Shown: piece by piece, positions 57,199 to 64,000 of the stretch
Position numbering within the stretch: position 1 is the first letter of the stretch
Layout: each line of letters begins with the position of its first letter
Assembly: GCA_030562195.1 (NCBI GenBank)
Contig: CM060201.1
Span: forward strand, 36,376,067-36,440,066
From: Nipponacmea schrenckii
Taxonomy: Eukaryota; Mollusca; Gastropoda; Lottiidae
Direction of reading: 5' to 3'
DNA: 64,000 bases
Position numbers and translations under genes: made by a program
The notes under the pieces: model-generated
Seen by the model: the letters and a program-made list of their open reading frames with translations, nothing else
Databases searched by the model: none
What the model was told of the DNA's origin: nothing

Positions 57199-57545
57199 TG
57201 AGTTATTGGTCGTGGGACAAGATTGTATTTTAATCAATGTGAACCTAAAGATAATCGCAGTATGCATGGTGTTGATAAAGAGATGTTGAATGTTGGATGG
57301 TGGGTATTTCATTTTCACCCTCAAAAAGTATTTGAGCAAAAAAATCCAATACAACAGTTAGATAATGTGTGTCGTATTAGCCATCCTCATGGTGCAATGA
57401 AACACATTACTTTCGGAAGAGGATTTGGATACTCTCTGGAAAGGTTTGATAATAAACTTCAACTTATAAAAACCCCAGAACATAAGAAGGCAAGTGCAAG
57501 GAAGTTTACTGTATGAAATATTCATGTAAAACGTGTCCTGGGGTA
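57199..57545 (+). pseudogene. Protease-like family fragment (copy D)
   Basis: Begins at VIGRGTRLYFNQ (module two of the gene B protein) and runs through WWVFHFHP, CRISHPHGAMKHITFGRG and FDNKLQLI, then shifts frame and ends near TCPG at 57540. The serine motif is lost at gtcctggggtagat. The 3' flank (ggaccaatgttaacagacaa near 57790) matches genes B and C. There is no upstream half or promoter. Confidence 0.78.
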
Positions 57546-57924
57546 GATTGATAACTCAAAAACTGGAGTTTGAATTTGACGATTATTCGATGAACGTTTT
57601 TTGAGTTATTACCCTTGATTTAATAAAATCAGTTCAAAATTCTATTGTGGGTGCAATAGAATTTACAGCTTTCAATGGATTTTGATTAAACTTGGCGTGA
57701 GCAATGGAATTGAGCATTGGAAGACGTCCGTTGAGGTCGAAATTAACGATTTTCCTCTGTTACTTCCCTTGATCTTTTATAATACCCGGACCAATGTTAA
57801 CAGACAAGGCATTGGGGTGGGGGGGGGGGGGAGGGTTGGGGGTCCTGAAAATTAATATTTTAAAGGAGATATTTGGGTTTTCATACAGGAGAACCCCAAA
57901 CACATTTGATATGTACATTTATAT

Positions 57925-59275
57925 TAAATAAATATTTAGACTGTATTACTTTAATTTGTTATAATAAATATTTAGAATACTGTATTACTTTAATATGTTA
58001 TAATAAATATTTAGAATACTGTATTACTTTAATATGTTATAATAAATATTTAGACGACTGTATTACTTTAATATGTTATAATAAATATTTAGTCGACTGT
58101 ATTACTTTAATATGTTATAATAAATATTTAGACGACTGTATTACTTTAATATGTTATAATAAATATTTAGAATACTGTATTACTTTAATATGTTATAATA
58201 AATATTTAGAATACTGTATTACTTTAATATGTTATAATAAATATTTAGAATACTGTATTACTTTAATATGTTATAATAAATATTTAGAATACTGTATTAC
58301 TTTAATATGTTATAATAAATATTTAGACGACTGTATTACTTTAATATGTTATAATAAATATTTAGTCGACTGTATTACTTTAATATGTTATAATAAATAT
58401 TTAGACGACTGTATTACTTTTAATATGTTATAATAATTTTTTAGAATACTGTATTACTTTAATATGTTATAATAAATATTTAGAATACTGTATTACTTTA
58501 ATATGTTATAATAAATATTTAGAATACTGTATTACTTTAATATGTTATAATAAATATTTAGAATACTGTATTACTTTAATAAGTTATAATAAATATTTAG
58601 AATACTGTATTACTTTAATATGTTATAATAAATAAGTCGTTGGCTTTATTACTTTAATATGTTATAATAAATATTTAGAATACTGTATTACTTTAATATG
58701 TTATAATAAATATTTAGACGACTGTATTACTTTAAATATGTTATAATAGATATTTAGAATACTGTATTAACTTTAATATGTTTATAATAAATATTTAGTC
58801 GACTGTATTACTTTAATATGTTATAATAAATATTTAGACGACTGTATTACTTTAATATGTTATAATAAATATTTAGAATACTGTATTACTTTAATATGTT
58901 ATAATAAATATTTAGAATACTGTATTACTTTAATATGTTATAATAAATATTTAGAATACTGTATTACTTTAATATGTTATAATAAATATTTAGAATACTG
59001 TATTACTTTAATATGTTATAATAAATATTAAGAATACTGTATTACTATAATATGTTATAATAAATATTTAGACGACTGTATTACTTTAATATGTTATAAT
59101 AAATATTTAGAATACTGTATTACTTTAATATGTTATAATAAATATTTAGAATACTGTATTACTTTAATATGTTATAATAAATATTTAGAATACTGTATTA
59201 CTTTAATATGTTATAATAAATATTTAGAATACTGTATTACTTTAATATGTTATAATAAATATTTAGAATTACTTT
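57925..59275. repeat. 39-bp satellite array (second locus)
   Basis: About 34 copies of the same 39-bp unit as at 21755-22650, with the same two variants (gaatactg and gacgactg or gtcgactg). It follows protease-like copy D directly. A 186-codon open frame at its start is a by-product of the period. Confidence 0.95.
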
Positions 59276-59392
59276 AGAACCCTGCGTTTTTTTTAAGGGG
59301 TGGTCCGGGGAAGTTCCATAACTGGTGAATATCGAGATGAATTTTCGGATGTTTTTTACCTGGCAAATTATCCCACATTCCACACTACATGG

Positions 59393-59474
59393 CATTACCC
59401 ACCTTCATTACCCACCTTCATTACCCACCTTCATTACCCACCTTCATTACCCACCTTCATTACCCACCTTCATT
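59393..59474. repeat. 13-bp microsatellite
   Basis: Six or seven copies of cattacccacctt. It gives overlapping short open frames in all three plus frames. Confidence 0.9.
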
Positions 59475-59499
59475 CGCCTGTTTTGTGCAGAGAGTAAGG

Positions 59500-60630
59500 G
59501 TAAGACTCTATTCATTTCAAGTTTATCTGAAATGTATTCGGATTATTACCAGCTCGATGGCTGAGTTCTTCACGTTAAAGATTCATAGAATCAACCGGAA
59601 GTTCAATAAAACTTAGTCTAGTTGGTACAGAGTTCAGAATGTATTATACATGAGCCCAAAAACAATTAGATTGAGGTCGGAATTAGAACAGACGGAACTT
59701 TTTCAGAACTCGAGCGCCACCAATGAATGATATCTAAGACACGTAACTCCGGTCAGAGGTCCCCCAACCTTCGCCAATGTTCGTTAGGTACAATATAAAA
59801 TAGAAGATATTACAAGAAACACAAAGTCAGTATTATTGTAGAACTCACTTCTTTAATATCAAAGAACATAACGTTCCAATTTACTTGACGATCTTCAAGC
59901 CAAGGTAAATGAAAGAGTAATATTGGCACTACAATTTAATTAACACTTACAAAGTACAACAATGTAATACACAGTAATAGATTAACATTATAAAATCAAC
60001 AGATATTACAAATATTACAACTCACAAAACTAAATTTAGTTACAGGAAGGTTTTTAGAATGTAGGACGTTTACAAGTAAAAGTTCGCAGAGCAGTGATGT
60101 CACAGTCAAACGTAACATTCAAAGTGTAGTCGCTTATAGTAGAGCCGATCAGATAGACCAGAAAATAGACATCACTTTAAAAGTTACAAAGTTTAATATA
60201 AATACCACAAAAACTTTACATTTCAAACAGGTGATATTTATTAAGTTAAACTTAATAAAGGCAACGGTTCAAAAATGTCCAACAAATACACATAAAACTA
60301 TCCAAGGTTATATTTAACTTGTTCAAATGGTTTCTCCTTGTATGTTGTATATTTTACTAAAAGTACATTAATAATATAATTAAAGTATCCATTGTGGTCT
60401 GAGGTTCAAAGTTACGGGCGAAACAAATCTTAAAATTGGTTACTTCCCTTAGTTAATTTTATATCAAGGTACAAGTAACATATCCAGGAATCTAAAGAAG
60501 TTATAAAAATACTGCAATAATTCTTAAGACAGCAATAAAATACAAGTTTAAGGTTTAGATAACAAAAATAGCTCTCTTCAAACATCTATATTCAAATAAA
60601 TAACAAATTCTCCAGACATGAATCAAAAAG
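59500..60630. other. No gene; possible untranslated part of a mobile element
   Basis: AT-rich and free of recognisable coding sequence. It lies next to the DIRS-like fragment and could be its terminal region, but no boundary can be shown. Confidence 0.35.
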
Positions 60631-60639
60631 TCATCTTTC

Positions 60640-60950
60640 AACAAATTCACAATGGCGACTAAAATAAAAAAACAATGCCCTATGGGATCGCGCACCTCCT
60701 AATAAGGTTATGCTAATAAAGTGAAAAAAGCGGGAATCGTCTCGTGCCAAAATATGGTTTGATAATGACGTAATTCTAGGCTTCGCATGACAACACAAAG
60801 TAAGAACTGAACCAGTAGCCCATTGTTTGGTCCAAGTAGCTGCACCGAGTCTAAAAGAATGTCGTCCATACATCATTGGCGGCAAGCCGGGTTGAGAAAG
60901 GCGAGATTGTGGTGCCTTTGGGAATGCTATATAAGTTAAACAACTTTGAT
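60640..60950 (-). pseudogene. Tyrosine-recombinase-like fragment (DIRS-type)
   Basis: The minus strand reads GLPPMMYGRHSFRLGAATW, which resembles the HxxR box of tyrosine recombinases from DIRS elements. The expected GRW and catalytic Tyr segment is not intact. It is a short, tentative match. Confidence 0.4.
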
Positions 60951-61325
60951 TATCAAGAACGTTAACTTGTCATCTACCAACCAACCAACCGATTATCAAG
61001 AATAACCAGACCCCAGTCAACTTGAGATACATCCTTTCGATGAATATTATAAAAGGATTAAAAGGCTCCCTTGACTAGGATATTTATTTAAATTTAGAAA
61101 TGGCGACTGGGTGATTGAAATTCTTGAAAAAAAAGCTTTGACGCAGCCATAGGCGTAGCATGAGTGGTGAAGGGGGGTAATGATGGTATGAACTGAACCA
61201 CAAAAAACATTCATCTTTCCAAATAAATCGAGGTTTTGGTGGATTCGAGGTATGTAAATACGTTTAAAACCCCCGCACCCCGCGGAGGTGCGGAAAATCC
61301 CAAGTTTTTATTTGCCTAGTTTTTT

Positions 61326-61392
61326 CTGATTCTCCCCAGCCATATCTGTCCAAATAGTTATCAGAGGCTGGGAATAGAGTCAGCAAGTTTCG
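61326..61392 (-). repeat. Single inverted copy of the 57-bp satellite
   Basis: Reverse complement of the unit arrayed at 24055-24965 (ccccagccatatctgtcc, aggctgggaatagagtcag). It is the only copy outside that array in this window. Confidence 0.8.
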
Positions 61393-61424
61393 GACTAGTG
61401 TAAATTAATTCAGGTAAATTATCT

Positions 61425-62170
61425 AATTGGGGTGTTTTATAGACCACCGAGTGCCAATCGGCCATATTGGGATTTAATTGTAAGACAGTCTAGATGCTGC
61501 TATTGATTCAATAAAAATTCAATTTATATTAGGCGATTTTAACTCAGATTTCTTCACTATTCGTAGTAGTCCGTTGCATGATTTTATAAATCGATTTTAA
61601 TCTCCTGTCAAATTATTAAATCATTACAAGTCCTACTCGAACTACTAATACCTCTGTTACTTTGTTAGATCTTGTTATTGTCAATTGTCCCGATTTTATC
61701 AAATCGAATGAAATATTACCATGTACAATCAGTGACCACTGCCCGATTAAATTGAACGTCTTATATCCCGCGATTATAAAAATTGTTAGGAAATGTGCCA
61801 TTAAAGATATACCGTCCTTAATACATGATAGAATACTCTGACTACGATAAGGCCGAAATCTTCAACTCGTATTTTACCAGTATAGCACAGGTTCCAAACC
61901 ATGAGGACGTATTATCTCCCATTAATTTTAATGATTTTCAATGTATAATCATATATATAACTTTGTATTCCAGAATCATATTTTATCTAATTTTTAGTCT
62001 GGTTTTATAAAGAAAGATGCTACTGTTTATCCATTAATCGACATATACCAAGATATTTTACAAACATAAGACGTAGGCAAAGAAATAAAATAGTACTTTT
62101 TGACAGTTCCGCATTCGATAAAATTTGGTTCAAGGGTCTTATTCATAAACTTAATTCTATTGATATTGTT
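61425..62170 (+). pseudogene. Degenerate LINE: endonuclease end and RT pieces
   Basis: Pieces in changing frames: YRPPS near 61440, FILGDFNSDF near 61530, TLLDLVIVNCPDF, ISDHCPIKLN near 61725 (endonuclease GDFN and SDH motifs), AEIFNSYFTSIA near 61855, SGFIKKDATVYPL near 62000 and AFDKIWFKGLIHKLNSI near 62105-62160. A large part of the RT is deleted and stops are frequent. The AP-endonuclease plus RT order is that of CR1/Jockey-type LINEs. Confidence 0.72.
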
Positions 62171-62499
62171 TATTACCAAACGCCTTTCGGCCTATATAAG
62201 TATGTGTACATACAAAAATGCATAATACAAAATTCAAAATGGTGGGACAAATATTTCGAGCTAGATTATATTGTACTTTCACTTTTAGAAGGGAATTTTC
62301 CTAATCTTGTTAACGTTTTGATATTATTTGATGTTAACAGTTTAATAAGTTTGTGGTCGGGTTCTTCCAGTATTAACAACTAATATATATTTCTCTATGA
62401 AGTTGGTTCGATAGACATAATAAAATATGATGAAGTTCATCCTAAATTACGTTAAAATGACAATTTCTTTAGATAATGTGCCGATATATAGTAAGGTCA

Positions 62500-62562
62500 T
62501 AATTGGTGTTAATGGATGTCAAGGTATAGGTGTAACGTGCAGTATGTAAGATGATTTAATAT
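62500..62562 (+). repeat. Left direct repeat flanking the 33-bp array
   Basis: ttggtgttaatggatgtcaa and cgtgcagtatgtaagatgat recur at 63868-64000, on the other side of the 33-bp array, with about 60 extra bases inside the right copy. Confidence 0.75.
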
Positions 62563-62579
62563 ACAGGTATTCATTATTG

Positions 62580-62730
62580 TCCTAAATCATACACTGTAAC
62601 GACAAGATTACAAGATTTCATTGTTAGAATATATACAGTTATATTTATAAGTGTACAAGCTTGTTTATCATGTAAGAAATATTACCCTATAGAAACTATG
62701 TAATTGATATTGAGGTATATGTAATGTACC
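62580..62730 (+). other. Promoter-side relic of the protease-like duplicon
   Basis: acaagatttcattgt, acagttatattta and tatagaaactatgtaattga match the sequence upstream of gene C (51600-51710) in order. The TATA box and exon 1 are not recognisable here. Confidence 0.5.
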
Positions 62731-62861
62731 CTAACAAAATAATTAACACAGTGCTGAGAGAATCTAATTTACTGACAAATAAGACCAACCATAATATATG
62801 AAAGACTAAATTACAGTGACTGTTCCATTAATGAGATTATTAACGTTACTTGTTTGTAATT

Positions 62862-63834
62862 AAAGACCAACTCGATACAAGACAAACTCAATACTAGATT
62901 AACTCGATACAAGACAAAACTCGATACAAGACCAAGTCGATACAAGACCAAGTCGATACAAGACTTCTCGATACAGAACCTTTCGGTACAAGATACCTCT
63001 CGATACAAGATACCTCTCGGTGCAAGACCAACTCGATATAAAACAAACTTGATGTAAGACATCTCGATACAAGAGCCCTCTCGATACAAGACCAACTCCA
63101 TATAAACGACCTACTCGATACAAGAGACCTCTCGATACAAGACAAACTCGATACAAGAGACCTCTCGATACAAGACAAACTCGATACAAGAGACCTCTCG
63201 ATACAAGACAAACTCGATACAAGGGACCTCTCGATACAAGACCAACTCGATACAAGAGACCTCTCGGTACACGACCTACTCGATACATGAGACTTCTCGA
63301 TACAAGACCAACTCGATACAAGATACCTCTCTGTACACGACCTACTCGATACAAAACAAACTCGATACTAGACTAACTCGATACAAGACAAACTCGATAC
63401 AAGACTTTTGGGTACAAGATACCTCTCGATGGAAGACCAACTCGATATAAAACAAACTTGATGTAAGACATTTCGATACAAGAGCCCTCTCGATACAAGG
63501 CCAACTCCATGTAAGAGAACTCTCGGTACACGACCTTCTCGATTCAAGAGACCTCTCGATATAAGACAAACTCGATACAAGAGACCTCTCGATACAAGAC
63601 AAACTCTTTACAAGAGACCTCTCGATACAAGACAAACTCGATACAAGAGACCTCTCGATACAAGACAAACTCTTTACAAGGTACCTCTCGACACAAGACA
63701 AACTCGATACAAGAGACCACTCGATACAAGAGCCCTCTCGATACAAGAGCCCTCTCGATACAAGGTACCTCTCGACACAAGACAAACTCTTAACAAGAGA
63801 CCTCTCGATACAAGACAAACTCGATACAAGGAAC
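62862..63834. repeat. 33-bp array
   Basis: Around 29 copies of a 33-bp unit (gacaaactcgatacaagaga, cctctcgatacaa) with shorter 16-17 bp half-units and a duplicated higher-order block: ttgatgtaagacat occurs near 63049 and 63459. Several overlapping minus-strand open frames (CIERSLVSSLS-type) are by-products. Confidence 0.93.
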
Positions 63835-63867
63835 CACAGCAGTCAGGAAGTGGAAGAGAATTGGTGT

Positions 63868-64000
63868 TAATGAATGTCAAGGTATACCTGATATACATAC
63901 ACAGATTGGACAACCTCTTTACAATCCCTTTAAACCCTACATCTCTGATAAGGAAGGTTTGAAATAGGTATTACGTGCAGTATGTAAGATGATTTAATAT
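63868..64000 (+). repeat. Right direct repeat flanking the 33-bp array
   Basis: Matches 62500-62562 and ends at the window edge, so the match may continue beyond. Confidence 0.7.

Noticed and set aside
57873..58433. 186-codon open frame CITLICYNKYLEY repeated
   Set aside because: Pure translation of the 39-bp satellite.
62811..63913. Minus-strand open frames of 70-158 codons rich in CIERSLVSS
   Set aside because: By-products of the 33-bp array.

Overview
This window looks like a piece of an AT-rich, repeat-laden invertebrate nuclear genome, most likely a mollusc (inference). Genes are split by introns with canonical GT/AG boundaries and matching phases. The mobile elements are eukaryotic: BEL/Pao, Ty3/gypsy, LINEs, tRNA-derived SINEs, a TTAA-flanked piggyBac-type MITE and a possible DIRS remnant. 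There are no operons or bacterial signals, and a 500-N gap interrupts the sequence at 47358-47857. All family assignments are from reading the sequence; no database search was run.

Layout. 1-1200 is a 56-bp minisatellite decaying into 18-bp units. 1476-3661 holds the last three exons of an NXPE-family (PC-esterase-like) gene, followed by a dead LINE 3' end. 6438-19564 holds thirteen phase-consistent exons of a secreted VWDE-like protein (signal peptide, Ig-like/VWDE N-terminus, vWD, EGF, multibasic sites). Its introns are swollen by a 46-bp satellite, which is itself split by a LINE, and by a 51-bp array copied from one of the gene's own 3' splice sites. 20.4-25.7 kb is remnants (a protease-like pseudogene, a RecQ-like helicase scrap) plus four tandem arrays and a MITE.

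26.2-34.2 kb and 50.8-56.2 kb are two copies of one duplicon. Each carries a TATA-containing promoter, a non-coding first exon whose 5' splice donor is repeated six or seven times, an intron, and a single coding exon for a trypsin-fold-like protein (458 residues in the first copy). Gene fragments at 20.5 and 57.2 kb and a promoter-like stub at 62.6 kb are further members. The protein appears to consist of two tandem protease-like modules, with a candidate His only in the first and a candidate Ser only in the second.

34.4-47.3 kb is a nested transposon region. A 20-bp array and a duplicated coding-like segment come first, then a nearly complete BEL/Pao element on the minus strand (36537-42755), a foldback, a gypsy pol scrap interrupted by a MITE, and an inverted duplicate of the BEL 5' end that breaks into LINE sequence just before the assembly gap. 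57.9-64 kb is mostly satellites with DIRS-like and LINE fragments.

The most unusual theme is tandem arrays whose repeat unit contains a splice site of the host gene: 3' acceptors in the VWDE-like gene and 5' donors in both protease-like paralogues. The second is the duplicated, apparently split-triad protease-like family itself.
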